A DNA stretch of 64,000 nt from Dryococelus australis (taxonomy: Eukaryota; Arthropoda; Insecta; Phasmatodea; Phasmatidae): assembly GCA_029891345.1 (NCBI GenBank), contig CM057009.1, positions 232,801,178 to 232,865,177 on the forward strand. Direction: 5' to 3'. Shown piece by piece: positions 1-12,754 of this stretch (positions are counted from its first letter, which is position 1; each line of letters starts with the position of its first letter). The notes under the pieces are model-generated. The model was given only the letters and a program-made list of their open reading frames with translations, was not told the DNA's origin and searched no databases. The position numbers and the translations under genes are program-made.

Positions 1-164
1 TCCATACCAAATTTGACTACAAAGAATGTTAATAGAAAATAAAAACCTTCCAAGCTGAGTTGTAGAAACATTGCATAACATTTTTTTGAATGAAAACTGG
101 AAAGTTTGTTTAAATATTAGCATAACAAGCTGTGAAAGAATGTTTTGTTACCTTATCGCTTGCA

Positions 165-1096
<932 letters not shown>

Positions 1097-1990
1097 TCAT
1101 AAGTGTTCGAAATGTCGACAACCCTGTATCAGACACGACTCTGCTTTCCATCTTGCGTTCGTGGTTGCTCGGCGTACCTCAGCACAGTTGAGAGATCCAC
1201 ATACTACTATGATTCTATATTTCATGTCTTCCCTTGTTGGATGCACACCTTAGACAATATCTTTAATTCTCCCCCACAAAACGAAGTCATTTATGGACAA
1301 GTATGGAGTGCATTTTGGCCAAGCGACAGGACCCATACGTCTAAAACACCATCTAGGGAATTACATGTCAGCAACTAGCCGAGATCTGCATGAAAAGTGA
1401 GCAGGACAACCATCCTGTTGAAGCACAGTGTTAATCTCAGAGCGAGAGGGACATCTTCGATCAGCTGATACATTATAATGTCTAGGAAGTCGGAAGTCTG
1501 CATACGCTACACCATTCAACTGCCCTTCAAAAATATGGTACTGTGACCCGATGTCCGAGAAGGCCACACCAAGTATTAAGGCTCCGCACATGGTTTTTAT
1601 CCACTTTAGAAAGCCAATGTGAGTTGATTGCTGACCAGTAATGGACATTAAGTATGTTAACATCACCATGTGGCCTCATCTGTCCACAAATAGCTGCGAT
1701 GGAAAGCATGGTCCTTGCTCAGGTACCATATGCAAAAATCAATGCGCTTAGGAAAGTCATTATTCCCAAGTTCTTGGTGCAGCTGCACATGTTACGGATG
1801 TAAACGATTATCAACGAGGATTCTCCATACTGTACTTTCAGACAGTCCTGAGTCACGGGCAATCCTCCATGTAGGATCATGAGGATTAACTACCATGGCA
1901 GCAAGTACATAAATAGCCCTCTCATCTCTCACAGGTCGTCTGATGCGACGTTTGTTGCGTGTTGTTTGCACTAGACCGATTATGCGCACG
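1097..1990 (-). pseudogene. Decayed mariner-like (DDE_3 type) transposase
   Basis: Read on the minus strand, the pieces fall in transposase order. First comes an N-terminal helix-turn-helix (IARDSGLSESTVWRILVDN) near 1800-1930. Next is a segment with DVNILNVHYWSA and WCGLLGHRV near 1540-1680. A block with QQDGCPAHFS follows near 1390-1420, which contains the second catalytic Asp, and then GPVAWPK...FVLWGELK near 1270-1350. The C-terminus GCRHFEHL ends at a stop at 1097-1099. The pieces lie in different frames with stops between them, so it cannot make a full protein. The overall order matches insect transposases that end in HFEHL. An element with a similar C-terminus lies at 29.6 kb. Confidence 0.85.
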
Positions 1991-2159
1991 CGACTTGCTA
2001 AATGCTGGAAGACATTCTACGAGTGATGGTAACAGCAAACAAATTAATCAGCGAATAGTTTTTAAAATGTTTTAAATAATCTATAAAATGTAAGGTGAGT
2101 AGTGGGGTATAGTATGTTCTGTGGCAAACGGGATTGGGATGAGGATCGAGGATCTGCCA

Positions 2160-2345
2160 ATGCTGGTCATCATGTTGGATTCTGGACTTCCTGCTCTGTT
2201 ATTCTGGTAATGTGACCTCCATATTGTTTTCTGCCATCTTTGTATCCAGTATATCGTCATATTTTAAGCCAGTACATCGCCATATTTGTTTACAGTATGC
2301 CGCCATCTTTGTAGCAAGTATGCAGCCATCTTGGACCACCATCTT
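2160..2345. repeat. Imperfect short tandem repeat (GCCATCTTTGTA-like)
   Basis: Five or so diverged units of about 30 bp, each carrying a variant of gccatctttgta followed by agtatg. This is a degenerate minisatellite and the reading frame over it is not a gene. Confidence 0.6.
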
Positions 2346-2389
2346 AATTACTGGTTTGTCATTTTTCATTCTGTTGCATTCTGAGGGTT

Positions 2390-2720
2390 TAATCCCAGTG
2401 TTCCTGCTTTTTTCTCTTTTGCATTCTTTCTTTCATTTCTTTCTCTTTCTTTCTTCTCTTCCTCTCCTCTCTCTTCGCTCTTCCTCTCCGAGGGTTTTCT
2501 CCGAGTGCTTCCATTTGTTCTCTTTTACATTCTTTCTTTCTCTTTTTTCCTCCTTATTTCCTGTCTTCCTTTCTCTTTCTTTCATTACGCTAACCTTGGT
2601 TCGATGCCATATGTGTTTACATTTGTCATTTATCTCTTACCTTTGTTCGACATCTTCTTTGTTTTTTATTCATTTGTCATATGTTACTGGAGGCTGTGAT
2701 TTTTTTTAAATTTACATGGA
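2390..2720. repeat. Polypyrimidine tract
   Basis: A CT/TTTC-rich low-complexity tract. The Phe/Ser/Leu-rich translation in this stretch is a consequence of composition, and I see no domain in it. Confidence 0.8.
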
Positions 2721-3815
2721 GGCCGCCCTCCTGGTTTTTCGTTTGACTGTGTTACCCACATAAGTTCTGCCTTTGGTCACTAGGAGCGCCGCCATCTTGG
2801 TTGTGGCATTGACCAATAAGGGTGGTGGTGTCGCTCTCTTTCGATTAGTAGATCTTGCATATGTCACATGCACTCAACTGATTACTCACCTTTGTTCGAC
2901 TATCATATTCTTCTGGAATTGGCCCATATGGGTGCTACTTTTTCTAGAACTTATAATACCATCTAGAATGGGCACATGATATAACTTCTGGACCTTGGGT
3001 TGCCAGAATAACGCCTTAGACCACTTGGCTATTACAACATGTGCTAAGACTAGATTTTATAAATAGTATATAGCTTGGGGGCAAATAAACAATACCTCTC
3101 CTCTCATTAACAACATAGCATTTTTATTTCTTTAATAATTTTTTAAGTATAATTTTTATATTATCAATTATTTTAAGTTTCTATTTTTTATTATTATTAA
3201 GAATTTTTATTTACATATCAATAATTTTTTAAGTTTTTTTTATTATATAATTTTTATTTCTTATATAGTTTTCGAGTATTTTATATTTATATAAATATTA
3301 TTTTAAGTATTTTTAAGTATGGTTAAGTATTAATTTTCATTATATTATTGTTTAAAATATTTTATATTATTTTGGTTTAGTTTACTTATATATAATTTAA
3401 GATTTAACTTATATACCTTTGAAATGTTTTATTTTAATAATTATATATAATATTTTTTAATAAACTTTATAAAGTGTATCGAGTGACGAGTCTACAGATT
3501 TGTATTTTTCAGGCAGATATGAATATGGAATCATAATATATGATTACATGACTATCACAAGCAGTATATTGAATTTGTATAAGCATATATAAAACTGTTT
3601 TAATAAATATATGCCAAGTGTTACATATTATGAACATCAGTTATTCATACTTTTTCGATTATTATTAAAGTATAATAATTTTCTTTAATATCCCAGACTT
3701 AAGTATGTCGGGACTTGAATGTTGAACTTAGAAAACTATTTCCTACTCCCATGTAATGTAATGCTTGTGAATTGTTTCCTAAACACCATCCCATATACTG
3801 TTCAGTATCTACTTC
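2721..3815. other. AT-rich spacer without genes
   Basis: From 3100 to 3480 the sequence is almost pure A/T with short tttaagta-like motifs. Nothing in either strand resembles a gene. 3480-3815 is ordinary AT-rich DNA. Confidence 0.6.
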
Positions 3816-3914
3816 ATCTAACCTAATTTCACCTAACCTAACTTCACTTAACCTAACTCACCTAACCTAATATAACCTAAACTAACTTCGCTTAACCTAA
3901 GATAACCTAACCCA
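3816..3914. repeat. Degenerate CCTAA (TTAGG complement) cluster
   Basis: About ten copies of acctaa/taacct with a loose 10-bp rhythm. CCTAA is the complement of TTAGG, the usual arthropod telomere unit, so this is a short interstitial telomere-like block or a look-alike. A second block lies at 4771-4826. Both are followed by a related flank (taatcat..tgtaagaa), so they belong to one dispersed repeat. Confidence 0.7.
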
Positions 3915-4770
3915 ATCATCTGGTAAGAACTCTGAATAAATTTATTTATTTCTCTCGACATTCACTTAACCTAACTGCCATACTCTACTCATCGCCAGAC
4001 CCCTCTTCACCTCTCCTTGTTAGAGTCTTACTTAACAGCCACATCGAATTGTTCTAAGTACCAAAAAATATGTATAAAGTACCTTTTACCACGACATTAA
4101 GTTGCCTCATTCATGCTATGAACAATACAGGCTATATCCACCAACATACCTCAGACTTAGTGATCAATAGTAACTGTCTACTATATTGACTACCATTTGA
4201 GCCCATCTAACTTTCCCAGTTACACGTATAAACAATCGATACCAGATGCTGAACCAATTTAATATTCTAACCATGCTATCATAAGATCAATATTACTAAT
4301 TTAACCATGTACGACACCCATATCGTCTTAATTCCATCAAACCATTCTGCTCTTACTAACCATACCAGCTAAGCATTCTGCCCCTCTCATACTAACTAAA
4401 CATCCCATCAAACCATTCTGCTCTTACAAAAAACTAATTACACAATTAAAACATTCTCCTCACACCATCGAAACTACACTTTTTTCACATGCCAGTTCAT
4501 ACCAATCAACATAACATCTATAACAACCATACAAGCAAACTAACTGTACAACCAAGTCATACTAGTGTGCGTTCCACCCCACATCAGGACTTTGAATATA
4601 TGTTATTTCTCTCAAAATCCACTTAACGTAACCACCAGTCCAAGTAAAAATTTCATTTAGTCACTCCGCACTTTGTCGTATGCACTCCACTCACTTGTGT
4701 AGGACTTAGAAAGAATTTTTATACTTAATCACACACATTCTACTTCATGTCAGGACTTTGAAAGACAAGT
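3915..4770. other. G-poor, C-rich spacer with isolated CCTAA motifs
   Basis: The plus strand is unusually low in G. Single ttaacctaa motifs recur near 3965 and 4620, next to tatttctctc. The phrase caggactttgaa occurs twice, near 4585 and 4750, so the stretch is probably an old array of the same repeat. No gene is seen. Confidence 0.5.
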
Positions 4771-4826
4771 TAACCTAACCTAACTCCACTTCATTATCAT
4801 TTAACTTAACTTGACCTAACCTAATC
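4771..4826. repeat. Second CCTAA cluster
   Basis: The block carries taacctaacctaac and then gacctaacctaatcat. It repeats the motif and the downstream flank of the 3816-3914 block. Confidence 0.65.
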
Positions 4827-5544
4827 ATTTTGTAAGAATATTAAGTATATTTTTAAAAATATATCATGGAAAGTTGTACCTATGGAGCTATGCCTCCTCC
4901 TCCTGCCTTTGTTACAAGTACTATAGCCGTCCTATGACATGCACTCACATAAATTTGACTTAAACTGGATTAATAAGTGTTTCAGAGAAGAAAGATACAG
5001 ATGTTACAGTGAATATATAATTTATTTATTTTATATTTGTTTTTATTCATATACATATTATACAAAATTTAATAGATATATCACCACATTTTTGCAGAAT
5101 ATCAGCTCTACTAACCATCATCAGACTAAATTTACTCATATCGCTTACTAGAAGTCAAGCATACCACACCCCACAGTTCAAAATTCTTGAACATACCATT
5201 GCTAGACTTAAACTCACAGTTCCATTACGCCTTTCATTTTATCTGATGGCCAGCTGACCTTGTAACTGTCAAGAGCAAGTCTGGACCTGCATGGTAACTA
5301 GAGTCTGTACATGCTTCCTGGCCATTTTTCACACTTGATGGTGTCGAATGACCATGTGCATGGGAATAGCAATGTTAGCAGGTCTGCACCTGCACAGTGC
5401 CAGGTAAATAAAGAGAATGAATCAGCAGTCTTCACGAGCAAGTACAAGACTGCAACTGAATTGAAGATTGGGTCAGCATGATTTAAGAAGAAGTTTTTTT
5501 TTAAATTGTAACCATCATGCAGGACTTTGCAAATACTAAAATCA
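4827..5544. other. Unassigned DNA
   Basis: No supported gene, RNA or repeat was recognised. The 70-aa frame near 4939-5151 has no recognisable motif. Confidence 0.4.
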
Positions 5545-6497
5545 GACCATCATCATCATTGGCGTTCTACTCAGAGGCAGGTTTTCACAGGGTAGCTCTC
5601 CATTCTATCCTGTCTTCTGCCAACCTCTTCAGGTCCATATACTTCCCGCTTTCCTTGATGTCATCTATCAACTTGTATCTTCTACTTCCTTTCAATCTTT
5701 TTCCACAAACTATTCCTTCCATAGTTTCTTAGCAAGCACTACTGTTTTAATGAATGTCCCATTTAGTTCTTCTTCCTTTCTCTTATGACTTTCAGCAGTT
5801 TTCTCCTCTCATCAACTATTTCCAGCACTTCTTCATTACTCACTCTTTCCACCCAGCTTATCCCCTCCATTCTTCTCCATACCCACATCTCAAACACTTC
5901 TAGCCCTTTTTCGTCTTCACGCTCAGTGTCCATGTCTCTGCCCCATAGAGTGCCACACTCCATACTAAACACTTGCCAAGTATTTTCCTCAGTGCTTTAT
6001 CTTGTTTTCTGCATAGCATTCTCCTCTTCCTATTTAATGCTTCCTTCGCTACCGCAATGCGAGTCTTTTCCTGCTGATGACATCTCAAGTCTTCAGTTAT
6101 CATACTTACTAGATATTTCAATGCTCTTTCTTGGCTGATATTAACTCCCCCTATCTTAATATTTGCCAGTTTCCTTCCTTTACCAATTACTGTACGCTTT
6201 GTTTTTTATGTATTTATTCTCATTCCATACTCCTCACATGTTTAATTCTGATCTTTTAGCATTTTGGTTATAGTTCTTTCACATTCTGTTAATAAAACCA
6301 TATCATCAATAAATCTTATGCATTCCTATTCTCTTTCCACCAATACGTACTCTTCTTTTTCCATCTAAGCATTTCCCAATAATCTCCTCCAGGTATAAAT
6401 TTAACAAGGGAGAAAGGCAACAGCCTTGTCTAACCCAATGCTTCTTTCTCCCGACTTTTCAGTTCAATCTTTATTCTTACTTTCTGTTGTAAATATA

Positions 6498-7066
6498 AAC
6501 TGTCTACCAAAAAGTAATTGGGCACCTGTCCACAATGTTTGCTCGGTGGTTGTCGCCCCATTAGAATCCCTTAGGGCCACCTCTTGAGGCTATAACAGCA
6601 GCCACCCTGTCTGGCATGCTCTCTACGAGTGTGTGCAGGACATCCACTGGAATTCGTCGCCATTCCTCTTGCAACCATTCCATGAGTTGAGCACTGGATT
6701 TTGGCCACACTTGACGAGCCCTCACCCGGCGATCCAATTCGTCACAAAGATGTTCTATAGGGTTGAGGTTGGGTCTCTGGACAGGCCAGTCCAATCGGAG
6801 AACATTGTTGTCGGCGCACCACTGCATAGTAGCCCTTGAAACATGGCACCTGGCATTGTCATCCTGGAAATAACACTGATCCATTCTGTAAAGATGCCAC
6901 AATGTTTGGAGCATTTCGTTATCCATAATGTTACAATAGGCCTCTGTGTTCATGCTACTACAGACAAACAACAGCGGTCCTACGCCAAAGTCTATGAAAC
7001 ACAAGTCATCTGACATACTGAATTACCTATCTTAACGGGTGCCCAATTACTTTTTGGTAGATAGTG
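6498..7066 (-). mobile_element. Internally deleted Tc1-like element nested in the LINE
   Basis: Terminal inverted repeats of about 28 bp (cactatctaccaaaaagtaa at the right end, aactgtctaccaaaaagt at the left) enclose 569 bp and are flanked by TA on both sides (6496-6497 and 7067-7068), the target duplication of Tc1/mariner elements. Full-length Tc1 elements are usually 1.3-1.7 kb, so more than half is missing. Only the C-terminal half of the transposase remains. Confidence 0.93.
6561..7016 (-). pseudogene. C-terminal Tc1 transposase fragment (DD34E core)
   Basis: An open frame of 151 residues. FGVGPLLFV follows the place where the first catalytic Asp normally lies. The second catalytic Asp is in CYFQDDNARCH, and the Glu is in NPIEHLCDELDRRV, exactly 34 residues later, which is the DD34E spacing of Tc1. 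The DNA-binding domains and the first Asp are absent because of the internal deletion, so this cannot be an active transposase even though no stop interrupts it. The start codon shown is simply the first Met. Confidence 0.9.
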
Positions 7067-8685
7067 TAGATTATGTACTAGTCTTCTCTCCTTCCAATCT
7101 TCTCCTTTCCTCTTCAAGATGTCCATCAGCTTGTTGCATTGTACTCTGTCGAAAACTTTTTTGAAGTCAATAAAGAAAGCATAATTTCTCTACCTCCCTC
7201 ATGTATCTTTCCCCTATGATTCTTAACAGTCCTATAGCAACTCTTGTTACTTTTCTTCTTCTAAATCCAAACTGTTCGTCTCTAATCCATCTATCTAACT
7301 TCCCATAAATCATTCTATTAAACACTCATAGCAGTATTTTAGTTGCATGAGAAAATATACTAATAGTCCTATGCTATTTACATTTATTTGTATTCTTTTT
7401 TTAATTGGTATCATTACCATTGCGAGAAAGCCATCCGGCCATTCCCCTTTGTCATATATCTCATTACATAGGTAGACTATCTCTTTCCTTCCCCGGTTTC
7501 CTAACCTCTTCAACACTTCTGCTGGCAAATTATCGATTCCACATGCCTTTCGATTCTTCATCTCCTTCAGTGCCTTTTCTACTTCTGCTTCCAAAATGCT
7601 GTACCACTTTCTATCCTCTGGCACCTGTGCCTCCTCTTCGATAGTACTTTCAATTGGTCTTTGATCCACCTTTTAGAGACATTCTATATATTCTTGCTAT
7701 ATAGTCAACACCTCATGTGGTTATTTGGCTAATGTGCCATCCTTTATTTCTATTTCCATGCTATGCTTCCTTTTTTTACCATCAGAGGCTTTCTCTCTAG
7801 CCATTCTGTACATCATTTAATACTTTCCCCCTTTCTCAATTTCTTCACATTTCTCTTTCATCCATCTTTCTCTTGCTTGTTCAGTTTCTCTTTGTCATTA
7901 ATTATTCAATTTCCTATACCTCTTTCTTCCTTCTTTATTTCCTGTGTTCTTCCACTTTCTCTGTTCTTACATCTTTTTCAACATGTTTTTCGTTATTTAT
8001 TCTTTCCTGATACTTTTGGACTCTCTAATTCCTAGAACTTCTTTGGAAGATGCAATGAGTCTTCCCTCATTTTTATTCATTTTTCATTTATACATTTTTC
8101 AGCTCTGCCTCTTTCTCATTTTTCCATAGACCTGTCTTCCAGCTCTGAAGACTTACTTGCCTTCTTGAGTGTCTGTAAGTTTAATCTTCACTTTGTTTTA
8201 CCTCTCTCCACTGTCTTCAAATTTACTTGTATTTCTCCCACTACGAGATTGTGATCTGAATTTATGTCTGCTCCTGAGTAAGCTTTGGCATTCTTCAGGC
8301 AGTTCCTAAACTTTTTTTATCTTCATGACATCTAGCTGGTACCTTTCTCTATTCAAACTAGATACCCATGTCTAACATCTCCTTTTGTGATTTTCAAATA
8401 GGATGTTGCCCACCACTAGTGAGCTTTCTTTGCAAATGTTAATTAGCTTTTCACCCCTCTTATTTCTTACCCCTAAATCCTAATTTTCCTATTATATCTT
8501 CTTATTTTCCTTCACCCACTGCTGTATTCCAGTCCCCCATAATAATGATAAAGGTATTTCTAATCTCTTTCTCAATAAGTTCTTCAATCCTTACATAGTA
8601 ATCTTCCACCTCTTCATCTCTATGCTGGCTAGTTGGCATATATATCTATATTAATTCCACATCTTTCAAACTACTCTGCTTAATT

Positions 8686-8833
8686 TTATTTTTTTCGTGC
8701 TGCGTTATATTACAAAATGGTAAACGAAATTGGTTATTTATTGCCACATTTAATGTTTTTAGGCGATACGTTCTTCATATACAATATAATAAAATTATAT
8801 TATATGTATGTGTGTGGATGTGTATGTGTATGT

Positions 8834-8835
<2 letters not shown>
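8686..8835. other. Unassigned AT-rich DNA
   Basis: A short stretch upstream of the LINE, grading into a tgtgtatgtg-rich start of the microsatellite. Confidence 0.4.

Positions 8836-8915
<80 letters not shown>
8836..8915. repeat. (TA)n microsatellite
   Basis: About 80 bp of TA with one phase slip near 8883. The Ile-Tyr frames on both strands are artefacts. Confidence 0.97.
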
Positions 8916-8918
<3 letters not shown>

Positions 8919-10313
8919 TTAAAAAGAAATATTTGGCAACGTTTTGAAAATATAGTAAGTTCCACATTATTCTTAAATGTATACGGTACCATGGCCTACT
9001 ATAAGCCTTAAAGGTACTAGTTACCTGCAAAATGTGGCAAGAATCTATTGTATAATTTTCGAGATGTGATGTAAAAGCTTATTGTTTTCATGATGTGCTA
9101 CCTTCCACAATGGCGAACCAATAAGAACGAACCTTCCTAGATTAAAGACGTACATGATTACCTGTGAAAATACAAGATTTGGCAGTACCTAGCAAAATAA
9201 TTCCCCAGATATGAAATAGTGCCCTATTGTGTTAAAATAGCAACCGTTTTGAAAATAAGCAAATGGCTTGGTAGAACATTGTAAAATTGGATGTCCTTAC
9301 TAAGTTATGTGTGTACCGAATTTGGTGAAAAATTTTTTCACGGATTCGAATGTTATTATGAGCGGACCTACAGTACATCACAGACACACATTTACATGAT
9401 TACATAAGTCCAAGGAAAGTAACTTAAAGTTAAATTGAATTGAACGTTTCTTGTTCATCAAGGAAATATGGTGAAACTATCATTTATTTAGAATTATTAA
9501 AAATAATGTATTTAGAATTATTAAACAATCGTTAAATACAGCAGCACCACACTATTTTCGAAATATATTGTTTATGACAGAAAATAAATTTCTCGTAAGA
9601 AAAAATAAATAAATGGTTTAAATATTATAAGTTGAGTATAAAGTTTTTTTTTGTCAATGTTTAAATGGATTCAGAAAGTGTTTCGTACAACTAGGGAGTA
9701 CCCTTTCAAGTTTCCTCGCATTTCTTGGTTTCACAGAATTCTTTGTGGATGTCATTGTTTTCGTTTTTCCTTAAAGAATATAGCTTAATGAAATATACTT
9801 AACATTTTGTTGGTTCAACGATGTAATGAGATACTAAACTAAAACGTTCTATTTGACTTCATGCTTCATACTCTAACGCAGAAGAAAACAAAGAGAATAA
9901 TTAAGTCTGGTAGAAGAAAGTTTGCCTCCACTTGAGAGATCATTTAGGTAACACTACACAGAAAAATTTCTACTGGAACCATTCTCCACAATGTTGTGTT
10001 CCTTTTGTTGCCGTCTCTAAAACATGCGGCATTAAGTTTTCTTCTGGCTTCGCGACCCGTACAACAAATATTTACTGATCTCTGACATAGGGACAATATA
10101 TTATGTAATCATGTTCAAATCGTATTTATACTTATATTCGCGATGAATTCACACGTCACACTTTACGATTGTTTGGTTTTGTGCGGAGTGTACGAAGTCA
10201 GGAATGCGATTCCCTAACGTACAATATACAAGTTACGTAAAGAAACATACATATGTGCTATCATGATCACAGATGGTACACGCAGCGACGTGTGCAGACT
10301 TCAGGGCAGGTGC
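8916..10313. other. Unassigned DNA
   Basis: The stretch 9290-9400 reads like a retroposon 3' tail (gtgtaccgaatttggtgaaa ... cacagacacacatttaca). No coding relic is attached to it. The remainder shows nothing I can name. Confidence 0.4.
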
Positions 10314-10384
10314 CAGTGTATATACAGTAGTTAGATGGCGGAGGCCAAGTAGTTCAGGAATATTAGTCAAATGAGGGCAAGAAT

Positions 10385-10910
10385 CTCGGAATGAGGGATA
10401 GTCAGCTATAAACTTGTATAAACCTTTATTTTGACACCCTAAAACTTGTCTCAAAACCTACCTATCGTAGGGTGTCCGCGACCACAGATATTTCAAGGTC
10501 AAAGGTAAAAAAATCGATTTTTTACACATTTATTGAAAATATCTCGTTTCCTATGGGTTTTATACTATTTGTATTTATTATAAATATCGTAGAGGATTAA
10601 ATTATCTACAACTTTTGTTGAAACATTTTTTTTTATATCTTGAACCATTTTCGAGATAGAGGGCAGAGCGCGCGCAGTGTTTAACTATTTAGAGTATCAT
10701 TCGAGGTCAACCTGTAGTCCCGATTAAAAACACGCCGTATAAAGTTTATAAATTATTGATAAATATATAATTCTAAATAATTTGCATTTTTTATTAACTA
10801 TTACGTTATAATTAATAATTTTTTTCAATAATTCAGTATCTATTCATTTAATAATACTTACCTACTCGTGTACTTATAAAGTTATTAAGGGAAATACTTT
10901 AATTACATTT
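10385..10910 (+). repeat. Left terminal inverted repeat
   Basis: Matches the reverse complement of 12232-12754 with a handful of substitutions and short indels. It contains the shared landmarks gcgcgcgcagtg and ttcaaggtcaaaggt. Confidence 0.92.
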
Positions 10911-11153
10911 TAAGTAGAAAATAATTAAGTACATCTATATTGAAATCCGTAAACTTATAGATTCTTTTAAAACGTTGAAAATTATACCTGGGACAACGGA
11001 CCTCTATTGTATAGTACGAACCTTTCTATTTATAGCCAGAAAGGACAGATGTTCAATTGCTTACTCACGACCGGTTTCTTTTTCAAGGAACCACTGTTAT
11101 TCGTTAGTTTTGAATCGTATCTTGGTAACTACGGACGTACAATTTTAAGAGTG

Positions 11154-12044
11154 ATGGATAATTTGTGTTTTATATGTAAAAAGTCAGATTCGGAAGGTGA
11201 ATCATTAGTGAATCTAGTGCGTGGTATAAAAACTCTGAGAACTGCAAGTATCGAACGAAACGACGGTCTTATTGATTATTTAAAAACCGTAACCTCTGTA
11301 CAAGTGCATGAAAAGTGCCAAACTGTTTACATTAGCAAAAATTGTATATTAGCAGCAAAACGGCGACTAGAACAAAATGAAACTACAGCTTCTCCAACTG
11401 TACCGCATAAAAGACTAAGTGAAGTGTTCGATTTCAAGAAGCAGTGTTTATTTTGTGGTGAAATAGCTGACGAGGCCGCAGAGACAAAGAAAAAAGAAAA
11501 GTATAGACGCAAGATAAGTGCAGTGAGTACTCTTGAGTTTAAAGACAATGTTATGAAAAAAGCAGAAGAACGTGGTGATACTTTCGGAGAATTGGTGAAA
11601 AATCGTATATTTTTTCAATATGATTTAGTTGCTGCTGAAGCTAAATACCATGCTGTTTGTTATACGAATTTCTTCACAATTAAAGTACCATCGTCTCATC
11701 CGAAACTTCGTCGAGATAATCAAGTCTCAGAAGCTATGATAGAGATTTTCAATTACATAGAAAATAATAACGATTCACAATTTACACTAAAAGAGCTTAA
11801 AGATGTCTTGACAGGGTATGTACCAGATGATAAAACTATTATTTCAAGGCTACAACAAAAGTACTTAACCAATATAATAATTACGAAAAAAGTAGGAGCT
11901 TTTACGATCATTTCTTTTCGTGATTCACACGCTAATATTTTATCAAAAGCTTGGTACGATAATAAAAACTTAAATCCTCAAGCAGAAAGACTAAGAACTG
12001 TAGAAGAGAACACGGAGGAATTTGAAATTTTACAGCGACTGTAA
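11154..12044 (+). CDS. 296-aa protein with two CCHC modules and a C-terminal HTH-like segment
   Basis: The frame is open from 11007. I choose the ATG at 11154 because the first zinc module begins four residues later and the upstream 49 residues are low-quality sequence lying between the TIR and this point. Module 1 has C5, C8 (CFIC) and H52, C55 (HEKC). Module 2 has C98, C101 (CLFC) and H166, C169 (HAVC). Both therefore have the form Cx2C...Hx2C with 43 and 64 residues between the pairs, which suggests an internal duplication of one metal-binding fold. Residues about 191-258 (IEIFNYIENNNDSQFTLKEL to TIISF) look helix-rich with a short beta end, like a winged helix. From memory, similar modules front much longer uncharacterised proteins in insects and other invertebrates. 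The last dozen residues here may be a truncation scar. Its role in DNA binding at the TIRs is inferred. Confidence 0.75.
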   Translation: MDNLCFICKKSDSEGESLVNLVRGIKTLRTASIERNDGLIDYLKTVTSVQVHEKCQTVYISKNCILAAKRRLEQNETTASPTVPHKRLSEVFDFKKQCLFCGEIADEAAETKKKEKYRRKISAVSTLEFKDNVMKKAEERGDTFGELVKNRIFFQYDLVAAEAKYHAVCYTNFFTIKVPSSHPKLRRDNQVSEAMIEIFNYIENNNDSQFTLKELKDVLTGYVPDDKTIISRLQQKYLTNIIITKKVGAFTIISFRDSHANILSKAWYDNKNLNPQAERLRTVEENTEEFEILQRL

Positions 12045-12148
12045 GACGATGATGAAGAAGAAGAAAATTGAAATTAGAACTTGTAGTTCTTATTATTATT
12101 CAATTTTTTTAATTTCAACGTTCATAAATGTATGAAATGGTATTTTTC

Positions 12149-12154
12149 AATAAA
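12149..12154 (+). promoter_or_regulatory. Polyadenylation signal AATAAA
   Basis: A consensus hexamer about 105 bp after the stop codon of the 296-aa ORF, before the right inverted repeat. Confidence 0.5.
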
Positions 12155-12231
12155 AATATTAATTAAAAATTTAATTCTTTTCTTTTTATTTAGTTAGGAA
12201 GTAATTAGTATAAATAAGATTAGAATTAAAA

Positions 12232-12754
12232 AATAATTAAAGTATTTCCCTTAATAACTTTATAAGTACACGAGTAGGTAAGTATTATTAAATGAATAGA
12301 TACTGAATTATTGAAAAAAATTATTAATTATAACGTAATAGTTAATAAAAAATGCAAATTATTTAGAATGATATATTTATCAATAATTTATAAACTTTAT
12401 ACGGCGTGTTTTTAATCGGGACTACAGGTTGACCTCGAATGATACTCTAAATAGTTAAACACTGCGCGCGCTCTGCCCTCTATCTCGAAAATGGTTCAAG
12501 ATATAAAAAAAAATGTTTCAACAAAAGTTGTAGATAATTTAATCCTCTACAATATTTATAATAAATACAAATAGCATAAAACCCATAGGAAACGAGATAT
12601 TTTCAATAAATGTGTAAAAAATCGATTTTTTGACCTTTGACCTTGAAATATCTGTGGTCGCGGACACCCTACGATAGGTAGGTTTTGAGACAAGTTTTAG
12701 GGTGTCAAAATAAAGGTTTATACAAGTTTATAGCTGACTATCTCTCATTCCGAG
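12232..12754 (-). repeat. Right terminal inverted repeat
   Basis: The inverted partner of 10385-10910. It ends outward in ctcattccgag, with weaker inverted similarity continuing to 12849. Confidence 0.92.

Larger units (their letters stand above)
5545..8685 (-). mobile_element. Decayed non-LTR retrotransposon (LINE) with EN and RT, split by a Tc1 insertion
   Basis: On the minus strand an apurinic-type endonuclease comes first, with MPTSQHRDEEVEDYYV and IIIMGDWNTAVGEGK near 8500-8660 and a later SDHNLV-like site. Then comes the N-terminal reverse transcriptase segment KNRKACGIDNLPAEVLK (7550-7570) and FGFRRRK plus the motif A relic DFKKVFDRVQ near 7150-7270. After the Tc1 insertion the C-terminal block continues with CLVWSVALYGAETWTL and FEMWVWRRMEGISWVERVS (5790-6100). 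The tail ends near 5545 next to a short cat/tga run, as is common at LINE 3' ends. Many stops and frameshifts make it dead. The arrangement resembles the cockroach/termite-type LINEs known from insects. The 5' end is uncertain. Confidence 0.9.

Noticed and set aside
2212-2709. 165-codon Ser/Phe/Leu-rich frame
   Set aside because: It follows a polypyrimidine tract. The membrane-like look comes from composition.
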